From the NCBI RefSeq assembly GCF_042655385.1, contig NZ_JBHSMA010000002.1, positions 923,997-987,996 of the forward strand: 64,000 nucleotides of DNA, given 5' to 3'. The stretch's first letter is position 1; each line of letters starts with the position of its first letter. This document shows, piece by piece, positions 42,343 to 51,458 of this stretch. Source of the DNA: Larkinella bovis (lineage in GTDB: Bacteria > Bacteroidota > Bacteroidia > Cytophagales > Spirosomataceae). The notes under the pieces were generated by a model. It was not told where the DNA came from and searched no databases. It saw only the letters and a program-made list of their open reading frames with translations. The position numbers and the translations under genes are program-made.

Positions 42343-43344
42343 TTATTCCATCCGGTCTACTTTGATCTGGAGCGTTCCCCAGTTGCTGCGGCTGGGTAAA
42401 ACCTGGGCCAGTTCGCTGGCGGTATCGGGCGTAAACAGCAATTTAGCCGATCCGGTCGCCTGTCCGGGCTGTAAGCCAAAATAGGGAGAGGTGTTGGCAT
42501 ACCGGCCCACGGCTTCCAGTTGCAACGGTTTGCCGTCTTTCATTTTTGCCGTCAGCGTGTAGGTGCCCACCGGGACGTTCATAATCAGAATGTTGTAGTT
42601 CTGGAGACTCACCTTTTTGTTAATCACGAATTTTTTTGTTTCTCCGTAAAAACCGGGGCCATCGGGCGTGAGCGTAATCTGGATTTCGGATCCTTCCACG
42701 AGGTAGTTGGGCGGGATGTAGTAATCCGTTGGATCGCTTACGTTGTAGGTGATATAAAACGAACCACCTGCGTAATTGGTCTGATCGCGCGGTTTCTGGG
42801 CCGCGAGGTTTTTACTGTAAGTGCCATACGACAGGAGGACAAAATTCTTCACCAGACCGTCAGCCGACGGAAAACTCCCGAGTTTCCCGTCGGCGGCTGC
42901 CAGACTCATCAGGGCGCGTCCCCGGCCGTAGTCGATCGTGTACCCCGCAGCGTAAAACTCGGCGGCACCCCAGGGAACCGTAATTTCATAATACCCGTTG
43001 GCGTCGGTTTCGTCGGAAGCGCCGGAGTAGAAGCCGCCGGTCGCGGTGGAACGGACGCCGATGTAGGCCCCCTGCAACGGTTTGCCGCTGAGGTCGGCCA
43101 CGTAGCCGCGAACCATTCCTTTTCTGGGCGTCAATGCCGGAAAGCTGGGCATTTGGGGCGTGGCATTTTCCATTACATTCACGTAATCGTCGGCCGCATT
43201 CAGGGTGAACGAGGCTTCGCCGTTGACCACGGGTAAGGCCGGCTGATTGCCCCACTGGCCGGGTTCGTCGCCGTTAATCGCGGAAGGATCTTTGGAACAC
43301 CCCACGAGCAGCAGGGCGGCCATACAATACAATTTAGTGTTCAT
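42343..43344 (-). CDS. Lipoprotein with carboxypeptidase-regulatory-like domain
   Basis: The 333-residue protein has a lipoprotein signal (MNTKLYCMAALLLVGC, Cys16). Residues about 80-150 form a carboxypeptidase-regulatory-like beta-sandwich (VRGYVADLSGKPLQGAYIGVRST, then DETDANGYYEITVPWG). The C-terminal half has strand-rich segments (GPGFYGETKKFVINKKVSLQNYNILIMNVPVGTYTLTAKM) that suggest a second sandwich. It probably sits on the outer membrane. Function is unknown. A promoter-like TAGGTTTG lies 26 bp upstream of the ATG. The gene is convergent with the TMEM220 gene. Confidence 0.7.
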   Translation of the reverse strand: MNTKLYCMAALLLVGCSKDPSAINGDEPGQWGNQPALPVVNGEASFTLNAADDYVNVMENATPQMPSFPALTPRKGMVRGYVADLSGKPLQGAYIGVRSTATGGFYSGASDETDANGYYEITVPWGAAEFYAAGYTIDYGRGRALMSLAAADGKLGSFPSADGLVKNFVLLSYGTYSKNLAAQKPRDQTNYAGGSFYITYNVSDPTDYYIPPNYLVEGSEIQITLTPDGPGFYGETKKFVINKKVSLQNYNILIMNVPVGTYTLTAKMKDGKPLQLEAVGRYANTSPYFGLQPGQATGSAKLLFTPDTASELAQVLPSRSNWGTLQIKVDRME

Positions 43345-43369
43345 GAAACATAGCTGTTGCTTACTCGGA

Positions 43370-43377
43370 CAAACCTA
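43370..43377 (-). promoter_or_regulatory. Candidate -7 element for the 42343 lipoprotein gene
   Basis: Reads TAGGTTTG on the minus strand (TAnnTTTG), 26 bp before the ATG. Confidence 0.5.
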
Positions 43378-43542
43378 AGCCCGATTGCATGCTTCCTGAA
43401 GTTCTATTCTGTCAATGCCCCAAATGATTGTTTAAGTGACGGAATGGCTATGCGGTTGAGGAAACGGTAAACCGGTTGTAACACAGGGTTCATCAGGGAT
43501 AATCAGAGGTGATCGGGGTTTTCTCGGATAAATATCTAAATA

Positions 43543-43577
43543 AAAAAGCCGCCGATTGTTTCAACCGACGGCTTTGG
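43543..43577 (-). terminator. Terminator after the ThuA fusion gene
   Basis: On the minus strand AAAGCCGTCGG pairs with CCGGCGGCTTT-like bases, followed by TTTTTA. The hairpin starts 20 bases after the stop codon. Confidence 0.75.
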
Positions 43578-43595
43578 CAATGAAAGAACGAAGCG

Positions 43596-46500
43596 TTACA
43601 TCGTTCCGGCGGTGAACTCAATGTCGCTCAGAGCAAACAGCGGTTTGCTGCCCGCGTTCGGGTTGGTATAAACGAAGTACAATGTATGGAGCCCCGATAC
43701 CGGCGCCTTGATGGCCATGCTGACCGGTTCCATTTTGTCACTTTTCACATCGCCTGAACCGACCAGCGTTCCGGTTGGTGAATCCAGCCGGATTTCCAGC
43801 TTGCCACCGGCCATGTACTGCGACGAAGCGGAACCCAGTACGGTTATGCTCTGGATGCCCGTCAGGTCGATGTCACGGAAGGCAAAATAACCGTTGTTTT
43901 CGGCCGCAAAAACAATCTCGCTACCGGTTGGCAACTTGAATTTGGAAACGCTTTTGCCTTCGTCATACGAGCTCGCTTTGGCTTTTGCACTGCGGAGGGC
44001 AATGGTCGAGGTGCCGGTCAGCGGGCCGATCACATTGCCGCCTTTGTCGGTATAGGTCGCCGAGAACAGGTACGAACCGTCTTTCGCTTTGGGGGCCGTC
44101 GTGTACGACCCTTTCAGCGGTTTTTTGTCGACCTGCTTCTTGTCGGCCAGCGACATTACATAGCTCACCATTTCCTTCGCTTCGTCTTCCTTCAGTTGCG
44201 GGTGGGCGCTCATGGGCTGTTCGCCCCAGACACCCCCACCGCCTTCGATGACCTTCTTCGCCAGCTTGTTGACGATCTCCGTCCGGCGTTCTTTGGCGTA
44301 TTTCTTTGCAACCTCCTGGTAGGCCGGGCCAATCGATTTTTTGTCGATGCTGTGGCAGGCTTTGCAGTCGCTGAGTTCGATCAGGCGCTTGCCGGTGGCG
44401 AAACCGACGTTGGCCTGGTGTCCCTGCGCCAGCAGCGTTTTGTCGAAGCCTTCCAGGTAATTGATCGTCATGGTCACGTCTTCCGGATTGATTTTGCCCG
44501 TCGTGAGGGCACCGTCTTCCTTATCGGCCACCTTGACTTCGTATTCAACCGGTTTGTTGTCGAAATAGAACGTTTTGTTGCCTTTGATGGCGACTTCCAC
44601 TTTCGGAACTTCGTTGCCAACCTGGATTTCAAGTTTCTTGGTAGAGACGTTTCCGGCCGCATCCGTCACCTTCAGCACCGGCGTATACACGCCCGGTTTG
44701 GCGTACGTAAATGTGGGGGAGGGCTGGGTGCTTTTCGGTAAACCCGGTCCAAACGACCACTCGTACTTGATCGCGTCGCCGTCGTAATCCAGCGAACCTT
44801 TCGAGTCGAATTTCACGGCCAGGGGCGCGGCACCCACGGTTTTGCTGGCGCTGGCCACCACCAGCGGCTTGCGGTTTCCGGCGTTGTAGGTGATGTGCGA
44901 CAGGCGGGCGTCGTTATTCTGCGCAAACCAGTTCTGGCCGTATTCCAGCACGTAGAGCGAACCGTCTTTGTGGAACTGCATGTCGATCGGGTGGCTGAAT
45001 TTGGTGTTGGGCATGAAGGTTTCCATTTTCACGAAATCACCGTCTTTGGTCATCGTCACTGGGTGAATCCAGTCGCGAGTCCAGTCGTAGGCGAAGAATT
45101 TGCCGTCGTAATGGCGCGGAAACTTCACCGGACTGTCGGCGTAATCGTCGTAGTAATACACCGGGCCGGCCATCGCATTCCGGCTGCCCTTGCCGACAAT
45201 CGGACCAAACTCGGGGGAGTCTTCATACGGGTAATAAATGAACGCTTTCTGGGCCGGGGGCAACTCGCGCAGGCCCTGAATCCGCTGCGATGGGTTGATG
45301 GGTTTGGCCGGGTCGAAAGCCGGGCCGGACGTGCTGTCGGCGAAGTTGTAATGGCGGTACGGCCGGTTGTCGGCGACGAACAGCGGCCAGCCGTAATAAC
45401 CGGCTTTGCGGGCCTGGTTGACTTCGTCGTGACCGCGCGGGCCGTATTTTTCGACGTTGTTGGCCGCATCCGGGCCGACTTCGCCCCAGTACAGAAAACC
45501 GGTGCGCTGATCGACCGAAATCCGGTACGGATTGCGGTTTCCCATCACGTAGATTTCGGGCCGGGCGTTGGGCGTTCCTTTCGGGAACAGGTTGCCTTCC
45601 GGAATCTCGTAGGTGCCGTTATCGAGCGGTTTGATGCGCAGGATTTTTCCGCGCAGGTCCATCGTGTTGCTCGACGTCGTCAGGGCGTTGAAGCCTTCGC
45701 GACCCGGGCGGTCGTCAGAAGGGCTAAAGCCGCGCGATTCGAACGGGTTGGTATCGTCCCCGGTTGACAAATACAGATTGCCCGCTTTGTCCCAGGCAAT
45801 CGAACCGCCCGTATGGCAGCATTTATCGTCGCGTTTCACCGGAACCCGCAGCAGGACCTGCTCGGTTTCGGATTTCAGCTCATCTTTCTCGGCATCGAAC
45901 TTAAACCGCGACAGGTGCTGGGCCGTATCGGCTTTCCATTTTGCTGCGTCGGGCGAATAATACAGGTATAACCACTGGTTTTCCTTGAATTTGGGGTCGA
46001 TGTTCATCCCCATCAACCCGTATTCCTGCTTGGTGTATACCGGAATGTTGGCGACCACCTTCACGGCTTTGGTTTTCGGATCGTAGAGCTTCAGGGCACC
46101 TTTGCGTTCGGTGAACAGCACTTTGCCGTTGTCGAGAACCACCAGTTCCGTTGGTTCGTCGAGTTTTTCGGCGAGTATTTCCTTGTTAAACCGGTTTTCT
46201 TCTGGGAACGGCAGTGTTTTGGCTTTGGCGTAATCGAGTTTCGTGGCCACTACCGACTGAATACCGCCGAGCAGGTGTTTCAGGTAAACCGGGTTGACAA
46301 ACGTTTCGTCGGGGTGCCCGAAGTTGGTGTAAAACACCTTGCCACCGTCGTAGTCGTGGTACCACGACATCGGGTGGTTATCGCCCATTTTCCCTTCCTT
46401 GTACGTTTTTTCGTCGATCTTGACCAGCACATTAATGTCAGGATTGACATTTTTGAAGTCGTAAAACTCGTCCTTGATTTTCCAGCGATCGGGAAAACCG

Positions 46501-47006
46501 AACATTGAGGTGTGCTCTTTGCTGGTTACGTAAGCTTCGCCTTCCTGCACGTTCGGGTTGCCGGGATGGCTGGCAAAATAACCGCCGACGAGCTTGCCGT
46601 ACCAGGGCCAGTCGTACTCCGTATCGGCAGCCGCGTGAATGCCGACGTAACCACCCCCGGCCTGAATGTAGCGTTCGAAAGCGGCCTGCTGCTGATCGTC
46701 CAGGACATCGCCCGTGGTACTCAGGAAGATAACGGCGCTGTACCGTTTCAGGTTGTCTTCGGTAAACTTCGCGGAGTTTTCGGTGGTATCGACCGCAAAA
46801 CCGTTCTCCTTGCCCAGTTTCAGAAGGGCTATTTTCCCGGCGGGGATGGAAGCGTGCCGGAAGCCTTTCGTTTTGGAGAATACTAATAATCGTTTCTGGG
46901 GTGCCTGGGCCAGCGACCACAGGGCCGACATGGTCAGACAGCACACCAGCATCCAGGACCGGAACACCCGAGAGCGTAACGAGGATTGGGAAGTGTAAGA
47001 ATACAT
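43596..47006 (-). CDS. ThuA - sugar dehydrogenase - PKD - cytochrome c - CBM multidomain protein
   Basis: The 1136-residue exported protein has a signal peptide (hydrophobic 18-33), then a ThuA-like domain at about 38-265 (RLLVFSKTKGFRHASI, GGYVGIHAAADTEYDWPWYG, HPMSWYHDYDGGKVFYTNFGH). A PQQ-dependent glucose/sorbosone dehydrogenase-like beta-propeller follows at about 280-690 (HTGGSIAWDKAGNLYLSTGDDTNPF), next a PKD domain at 710-795 (YTPVLKVTDAAGNVS), a cytochrome c domain with CKACHS at about 880, and a carbohydrate-binding-like C-terminus. Such fusions in Bacteroidota are taken to oxidise sugars at the cell surface and pass electrons to the haem. The gene stands alone. Confidence 0.88.
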   Translation of the reverse strand: MYSYTSQSSLRSRVFRSWMLVCCLTMSALWSLAQAPQKRLLVFSKTKGFRHASIPAGKIALLKLGKENGFAVDTTENSAKFTEDNLKRYSAVIFLSTTGDVLDDQQQAAFERYIQAGGGYVGIHAAADTEYDWPWYGKLVGGYFASHPGNPNVQEGEAYVTSKEHTSMFGFPDRWKIKDEFYDFKNVNPDINVLVKIDEKTYKEGKMGDNHPMSWYHDYDGGKVFYTNFGHPDETFVNPVYLKHLLGGIQSVVATKLDYAKAKTLPFPEENRFNKEILAEKLDEPTELVVLDNGKVLFTERKGALKLYDPKTKAVKVVANIPVYTKQEYGLMGMNIDPKFKENQWLYLYYSPDAAKWKADTAQHLSRFKFDAEKDELKSETEQVLLRVPVKRDDKCCHTGGSIAWDKAGNLYLSTGDDTNPFESRGFSPSDDRPGREGFNALTTSSNTMDLRGKILRIKPLDNGTYEIPEGNLFPKGTPNARPEIYVMGNRNPYRISVDQRTGFLYWGEVGPDAANNVEKYGPRGHDEVNQARKAGYYGWPLFVADNRPYRHYNFADSTSGPAFDPAKPINPSQRIQGLRELPPAQKAFIYYPYEDSPEFGPIVGKGSRNAMAGPVYYYDDYADSPVKFPRHYDGKFFAYDWTRDWIHPVTMTKDGDFVKMETFMPNTKFSHPIDMQFHKDGSLYVLEYGQNWFAQNNDARLSHITYNAGNRKPLVVASASKTVGAAPLAVKFDSKGSLDYDGDAIKYEWSFGPGLPKSTQPSPTFTYAKPGVYTPVLKVTDAAGNVSTKKLEIQVGNEVPKVEVAIKGNKTFYFDNKPVEYEVKVADKEDGALTTGKINPEDVTMTINYLEGFDKTLLAQGHQANVGFATGKRLIELSDCKACHSIDKKSIGPAYQEVAKKYAKERRTEIVNKLAKKVIEGGGGVWGEQPMSAHPQLKEDEAKEMVSYVMSLADKKQVDKKPLKGSYTTAPKAKDGSYLFSATYTDKGGNVIGPLTGTSTIALRSAKAKASSYDEGKSVSKFKLPTGSEIVFAAENNGYFAFRDIDLTGIQSITVLGSASSQYMAGGKLEIRLDSPTGTLVGSGDVKSDKMEPVSMAIKAPVSGLHTLYFVYTNPNAGSKPLFALSDIEFTAGTM

Positions 47007-47085
47007 AGAAGTTTGTTAAAAAAAGCTGTTGCCCGGAAAACCGACTTAGGAAGATTCGGATTTCAAATAGACTTTTCCAAAGCTT

Positions 47086-47093
47086 CAAAAGTA
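47086..47093 (-). promoter_or_regulatory. Candidate -7 element for the ThuA fusion gene
   Basis: Reads TACTTTTG on the minus strand (TAnnTTTG), 80 bp before the ATG. Confidence 0.5.
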
Positions 47094-47127
47094 CAAAAAA
47101 AAACGTCTGCTACCCACGCTTGTGCCG

Positions 47128-47135
47128 TATCTTTG
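47128..47135 (+). promoter_or_regulatory. Candidate -7 element for the ferritin-like gene
   Basis: TATCTTTG (TAnnTTTG), 25 bp before the ATG at 47160. Confidence 0.5.
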
Positions 47136-47159
47136 CGGGGTACTTATTTACGTTTTTAG

Positions 47160-47792
47160 ATGGAATTTACACACCTGTTGACGAACATAGTCGCCGACGA
47201 TACCCTGCACGCCCGCTGGTTGAATACCCTCTCGATGATGGAGAACACGGGCGCCCGGAAGATTTCGGCGGCCGAGCCTAAAACCACCGTTGATCTGCTG
47301 ATGCTCAAACACGCGGCCGAAGAAGCCCGGCACGCCTATTACCTGAAAAAACAGATTCAAAAGCTGACCAAAACCGACTGTCCGACCTACGAACCGGCGT
47401 ATTTGCTGGCCCCAACCGACAGCCATGCCTATCTGAACCGGCTCGATGTGCAGGTGTGCCGGTATTTGAAAACCGCCCTGGGATTATCGGGAGCCGAACT
47501 GAAATACGCGGCTTATTTGCTGGTAACCTACGCCATCGAGGTGCGGGCCGACGAGCTGTATCCGGTATACCAGGAGGTGTTGACCGAAGCGCGGAGTAAA
47601 GTAAACGTCCGGTCGATCATTGTGGAAGAGGAGGGGCATTTGGCCGAGATGCTGCGGCAGATGGACACCTTCTTCGGGGATGCCTGGCAGGCCCATGCCG
47701 AGCGGGCGGTGGCGATTGAAACCGGTTTATACAACGCCTGGCTGGACAGTCTGATGGCGCTGGAAAAAATCGATGCAGCGAAGGCAAACTAA
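47160..47792 (+). CDS. Ferritin-like helical protein, probable diiron
   Basis: The 210-residue protein is all-helical and has two metal-ligand-like motifs: EEARHA at residues 54-59 and VEEEGHLAEM at about 157-166, the EExxH pattern of the ferritin-like superfamily. No signal peptide is present. It ends with a helical tail (YNAWLDSLMALEKIDAAKAN). Members of this superfamily store iron or oxidise substrates with oxygen; no closer assignment can be made. It is the last host gene before tmRNA, and its stop codon is 7 bp ahead of the tmRNA promoter element. Confidence 0.7.
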   Translation: MEFTHLLTNIVADDTLHARWLNTLSMMENTGARKISAAEPKTTVDLLMLKHAAEEARHAYYLKKQIQKLTKTDCPTYEPAYLLAPTDSHAYLNRLDVQVCRYLKTALGLSGAELKYAAYLLVTYAIEVRADELYPVYQEVLTEARSKVNVRSIIVEEEGHLAEMLRQMDTFFGDAWQAHAERAVAIETGLYNAWLDSLMALEKIDAAKAN

Positions 47793-47798
47793 TTTTCG

Positions 47799-47806
47799 TA
47801 GCTTTG
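47799..47806 (+). promoter_or_regulatory. Candidate -7 element for tmRNA
   Basis: TAGCTTTG (TAnnTTTG), 24 bases before the mature 5' end, which leaves room for a short precursor leader. Confidence 0.5.
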
Positions 47807-47829
47807 TGTTCTTATTCGTACACGTATTT

Positions 47830-48198
47830 GGGGACGACCGGAATTGACAGCTTGATGAGGCTGCGTGTAAGCATGTCGGGAGTTGAGGGCATTTCCTGTA
47901 TAACAAACCTTCGAACAATAACTGGCGAATATAACTACGCCATGGCTGCTTAATCCGGAGGATTAGCATTTAGCCATTGTCTCCCCGGCCTCTGTGCTGC
48001 TGGCTGGATCAGGAGGCATCGACTCGCAGTACTGGCCCGGTTTATGGTGTTAACAATCGGGTAAGACACAAGCACCTAAGGATGAGGTTTGGCCTGATGC
48101 GAGCCTGACCGATTCCCGACAATCCCAATCGCAGCTAAACATGTAGAAAGCACGACGGTTTCCTTGTCTGGACCAGGGTTCGACTCCCTGCGTCTCCA
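47830..48198 (+). ncRNA. ssrA: Transfer-messenger RNA
   Basis: The gene starts GGGGACGACCGGAATTGACA and ends with the T-arm GGGTTCGACTCCC and CGTCTCCA. 5' GGGGACG pairs with 3' CGTCTCC (one G-U pair) to form the tRNA-like acceptor stem. CCA is not encoded. The tag reading frame runs from GGC at 47924 to TAA at 47951-47953 and encodes GEYNYAMAA, close to tags of other Bacteroidota. The RNA rescues stalled ribosomes and marks the protein for degradation. Its 3' end is a classic phage and island integration site, and a mobile element begins just after it. Confidence 0.93.
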
Positions 48199-48275
48199 CT
48201 CTGAACAAATATAACCAACTGAAATTCAGTTGGTTATATTTGTTTTATGAGCGTCAGGTGCACATTAGGTGCACA
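48176..48275 (+). other. Probable left attachment site at the ssrA 3' end
   Basis: Downstream of the tmRNA T-arm (GGTTCGACTCCC) and its terminator lies AGGTGCACA at 48256-48264, repeated at 48267-48275 with 11-bp spacing, one helical turn. Such repeats are typical of arm-type binding sites of tyrosine recombinases. The host backbone ends here and AT-rich unrelated genes begin. The other end of the element lies outside the window, so no duplicated core could be compared. Confidence 0.6.
48204..48248. terminator. Terminator of tmRNA
   Basis: AACAAATATAACCAACTGAA (48204-48223) and its exact complement (48225-48244) make a 20-bp stem, followed by TTTT. Confidence 0.85.
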
Positions 48276-48400
48276 AAACCAATGATGCTGCCGTTTAAAA
48301 ATCTTTGATAGTAAAGGTTTTGAAGCAGACATAAATATGCCAGCAGTTACAAATAGGATTCTATACAACTCAATATTTGAGGAAAGGAAGGTTGCTTTCA
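48249..48400. other. Gap between att region and the first element gene
   Basis: Apart from the AGGTGCACA pair there is nothing recognisable: no ORF of note and no hairpin. Confidence 0.4.
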
Positions 48401-51400
48401 TTAGCTACGACTGTCGAGAATACCATCGTTGATCGTATCAGAGGAAGGCGATTCATTGAGAAGTAGATTTGGCCAGTACCTGTATGCATAGTCGTAGAGT
48501 TCTTTGTTATCAAGTGGGCCGCCAGATTTAAATGCTTGTTTAAGAAAACGTTGTTCGGCAGCAATTTGCCCAACACGCTTCAATATTTCTTGGGTTTTGC
48601 CATCTTCTTCGAGAAAGGCTCGTCGAGTATTGTCATCAGGGAGGTGACTTAATAATGCTGTACTATAGGCCTTGGCTATTTCGCCAGGATTAAATTTAAC
48701 CCTATCAGAGTCAAAATTCAATCCAGCAAACGGGCAGGCAAAGCCATGTATGTACGCTTGTTTAAGATGTGTTTGGCATAGCTTGATTTGATTTTCGCCA
48801 GTCCGATATGCTAATTTTTTATCATCTTTTGAAGCTTTCATCAGGTATCCGTAAAAACAGGCAACTAGAAAATGAATTTCACGGAAGGACTGATCGCGCG
48901 GACGAAACTGTTGGGGCGATGAATCTGTAGTGGCGTGCATATACCGATTGATTTCTCCACGTAAATAACTAATGACTCCACCTTCCTTCTTGTCTTCTTC
49001 TTCAATAGCTTGCCGCTGATCGGGTGTAAAGCGATACCATTTAGCTTCTTTGATAAAAGGTCTGCCACTAAATCGTGACAGAACGACCATTTTTCCCTGA
49101 ATTTGGATAGAGCTATGCCATAGACTCATCCCATATAATATTTTTATACGGGCAAGGTCTACTATATCATTTCGCAAATCCAGAAACAGTTCGAAGAAAC
49201 CACTATTGGATTCAGATACCGAGAGTCGCAAGGTATTATTCAGGAAATAGGCATTGCCAGTATAAGGTTTCTTATTTGTTGTATGAATTGTAACTTTTCC
49301 ATTAGGCAGAAATGTTACTAGATTTCGCTCAATTATAAATGCTTCACGGTTTTTGGGATCGTTAGGGTCTGCCTTAAATGTATAGTAATAAAACTGATTG
49401 TTATTGAATGGATTAGTGTTAAGTGACTTATCAGTACAGAGTTCCTCCAATTTGTCAAATGCCGATGGACCTTGTAACCGATTGGCTATTTCAGCCCAAA
49501 ATGGTCCATCTGTACGGATCAAACCATCAGGTTGTTCCGCTGTAAAAAAGTGCAAATCATCTTCGTGGTCGAAGTCGGCTATTGTAACGTCGGTAGTATC
49601 CTTTTCTACGATTTTAAAATCAGCTTCTTTAAAATCAGAAATTTTCTTCATAAGCATCCGGCCAGACACAAGCCAGTTGCCCTGTTTGGTTTCGCTACTA
49701 AAAATACCTTTCAAAGTGGTGCTTCCGCCTGAACTCGAACTGTCAATCATAAAGCGAATAGGTTCACGGCCAGAACCGTCAAAGAGGTCATGGTGCAAGT
49801 AGATCCAAAGTCGACTGCCTCTTAACCGTACAAACCCATTCAAATCACTTGCGTTTTTGTCTTGAGGTTGTCGCAGTAAAACTGTTCCATCGGCGTAGAT
49901 TCGGATGTAACTGGTTTCAAGTTTTACAGGCCACTTGGCCAGACGCATATAATAGCAGATATAATGCCCTATAAACTGGCTAAAATCATTTCGTTGTTTC
50001 TCGACTGTCTGATCGTTCAAAACCTGTATATTGACCATTTGTCCTAGGATGCGGTAGCGAATGTCTTGCGTAGCTATTAATATTTGCTCATCAATGGATG
50101 AATTATTATTGTCCGATCGAGAACCCTTCTTAAAATACTGACTAAGGTTTTGCCCTAATTGCTTAATATCTTCTAGGTTGCCAGCATTTTTAATCGTCTG
50201 CAAAACAACTGCAGAACTTACTTGGGATGTTCGTTTCTGCGAATACAAAATACTCGAGTAAATACCGTTACGTAATCCATTAATCTCATCCTTAGTTATG
50301 CTTATTTGCATCTGGAAAGGTACATCTTGGCTGTTGTTTGCTGAATGTCGCTCCTGTAAAACCACATAGACGGTCTTACCACCATCAATTACGCCTCCTG
50401 CAGGCAGGCTGTCAAAAGCTAATGGAACTCTACCTCGGATGAACTCCTGTAGCTGCTCCATTTTTGCTTCTAATAGTGTATGCCCATGCCAATTAAGTGT
50501 AACGATAGCTATTGTAGGTTGACGGTCAAGATTTAAATAATGTGCGATACAGTAGTCTGTGTGGTCCGGTTTGAGGGGAATTTCTTTGTGTATTTCTATA
50601 TTTTCAAAACTAGATGTGACCAAACCCGTTACATTTTTTTTATTGTTTGACGTTTCTAAGAGAGTACTACCAGATATTTTCTTAGTCTTACTTGTTTTTT
50701 GGGACTTATAATCATTAGTAGGCAACAATGGGAGACCATTAAAACTGATTGACCAACTGATAAGCTCCTGGTTAGAATGCAGAAATTTTTCAATTGTATC
50801 TGGTCCCTGAATGCCTTCATTATTATATGTAATATGATATTCTTCCGCTTGTAAGGTACTTTTTTGATTAATAGTAACAGTAAACGGATTAATCCGTCCA
50901 AATTTTTCATTGATCAGAAAAATACAGGGTTTGAAATCAGAAACAATCTTCTTCGATTTCTCTTCAATTGTGTAAGAGGCGCCAGTAGGTCTATCGAGGG
51001 CGGTAAATATATTTTCAACCACATCATTGTCGATAGCCTTACCAATCAATTGATTATAGCATTTCTTTAATCTTTCTGTATCGATTGATTTTGATACACC
51101 GGCACCTTTTTTTTGGGCTACATGCAGATTGCTGGTAATAAATGACGAAGATCCCTTATTATTTCCTTCATTATTCAACTTATTATACTCGTTAAGGGCG
51201 TCTCGAAGGTTTAAAATCCCTCTTAGTTTTGGATTTTGTGGTGTTGAACCTGTTGGTTGTGTCTCTTTTTCTGTGGCTTCATTGTGTGTTTTGGTTTCGT
51301 CTTTGGCATATTTATCAATGTAACTAGTAGCTAAAATGATGTGGAGGAGTGTATTACGGATTTGATTGGGTGTTATTGGATCTGTTTGAGGCAATGTCGA

Positions 51401-51403
51401 CAT
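48401..51403 (-). CDS. Large orphan protein with a duplicated beta-rich module
   Basis: The 1000-residue protein has no signal peptide or membrane segment and matches no family I know. Residues 1-120 are helical and low-complexity (SSFITSNLHVAQ after Asn/Glu/Thr-rich sequence). From about 467 a beta-rich unit occurs twice: FIGHYICYYMRLAKWPVKLE, IRIYADGTVLLRQ, LNGFVRLRGSRLWIYL (467-580), and FYYYTFKADPNDP, VTFLPNGKVTIHT, YTGNAYFLNNTLRLSV (660-790). Each ends in a strand with SGRMLM or QGKMVV. Helices fill 800-1000. The gene is markedly AT-rich against the host backbone and the tail gene. It sits beside the attachment site, the usual place of cargo such as defence genes, but a role is not established. 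Confidence 0.65.
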   Translation of the reverse strand: MSTLPQTDPITPNQIRNTLLHIILATSYIDKYAKDETKTHNEATEKETQPTGSTPQNPKLRGILNLRDALNEYNKLNNEGNNKGSSSFITSNLHVAQKKGAGVSKSIDTERLKKCYNQLIGKAIDNDVVENIFTALDRPTGASYTIEEKSKKIVSDFKPCIFLINEKFGRINPFTVTINQKSTLQAEEYHITYNNEGIQGPDTIEKFLHSNQELISWSISFNGLPLLPTNDYKSQKTSKTKKISGSTLLETSNNKKNVTGLVTSSFENIEIHKEIPLKPDHTDYCIAHYLNLDRQPTIAIVTLNWHGHTLLEAKMEQLQEFIRGRVPLAFDSLPAGGVIDGGKTVYVVLQERHSANNSQDVPFQMQISITKDEINGLRNGIYSSILYSQKRTSQVSSAVVLQTIKNAGNLEDIKQLGQNLSQYFKKGSRSDNNNSSIDEQILIATQDIRYRILGQMVNIQVLNDQTVEKQRNDFSQFIGHYICYYMRLAKWPVKLETSYIRIYADGTVLLRQPQDKNASDLNGFVRLRGSRLWIYLHHDLFDGSGREPIRFMIDSSSSGGSTTLKGIFSSETKQGNWLVSGRMLMKKISDFKEADFKIVEKDTTDVTIADFDHEDDLHFFTAEQPDGLIRTDGPFWAEIANRLQGPSAFDKLEELCTDKSLNTNPFNNNQFYYYTFKADPNDPKNREAFIIERNLVTFLPNGKVTIHTTNKKPYTGNAYFLNNTLRLSVSESNSGFFELFLDLRNDIVDLARIKILYGMSLWHSSIQIQGKMVVLSRFSGRPFIKEAKWYRFTPDQRQAIEEEDKKEGGVISYLRGEINRYMHATTDSSPQQFRPRDQSFREIHFLVACFYGYLMKASKDDKKLAYRTGENQIKLCQTHLKQAYIHGFACPFAGLNFDSDRVKFNPGEIAKAYSTALLSHLPDDNTRRAFLEEDGKTQEILKRVGQIAAEQRFLKQAFKSGGPLDNKELYDYAYRYWPNLLLNESPSSDTINDGILDSRS

Positions 51404-51458
51404 ATCAGGTAGAGATTATGAAATAATTATTAATATATAGGTTTATATAAAGTCAAAA

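Noticed and set aside
44895..45767. 290-codon plus-strand frame
   Set aside because: Antisense to the propeller region of the ThuA fusion protein, with Val/Arg-rich shadow composition.
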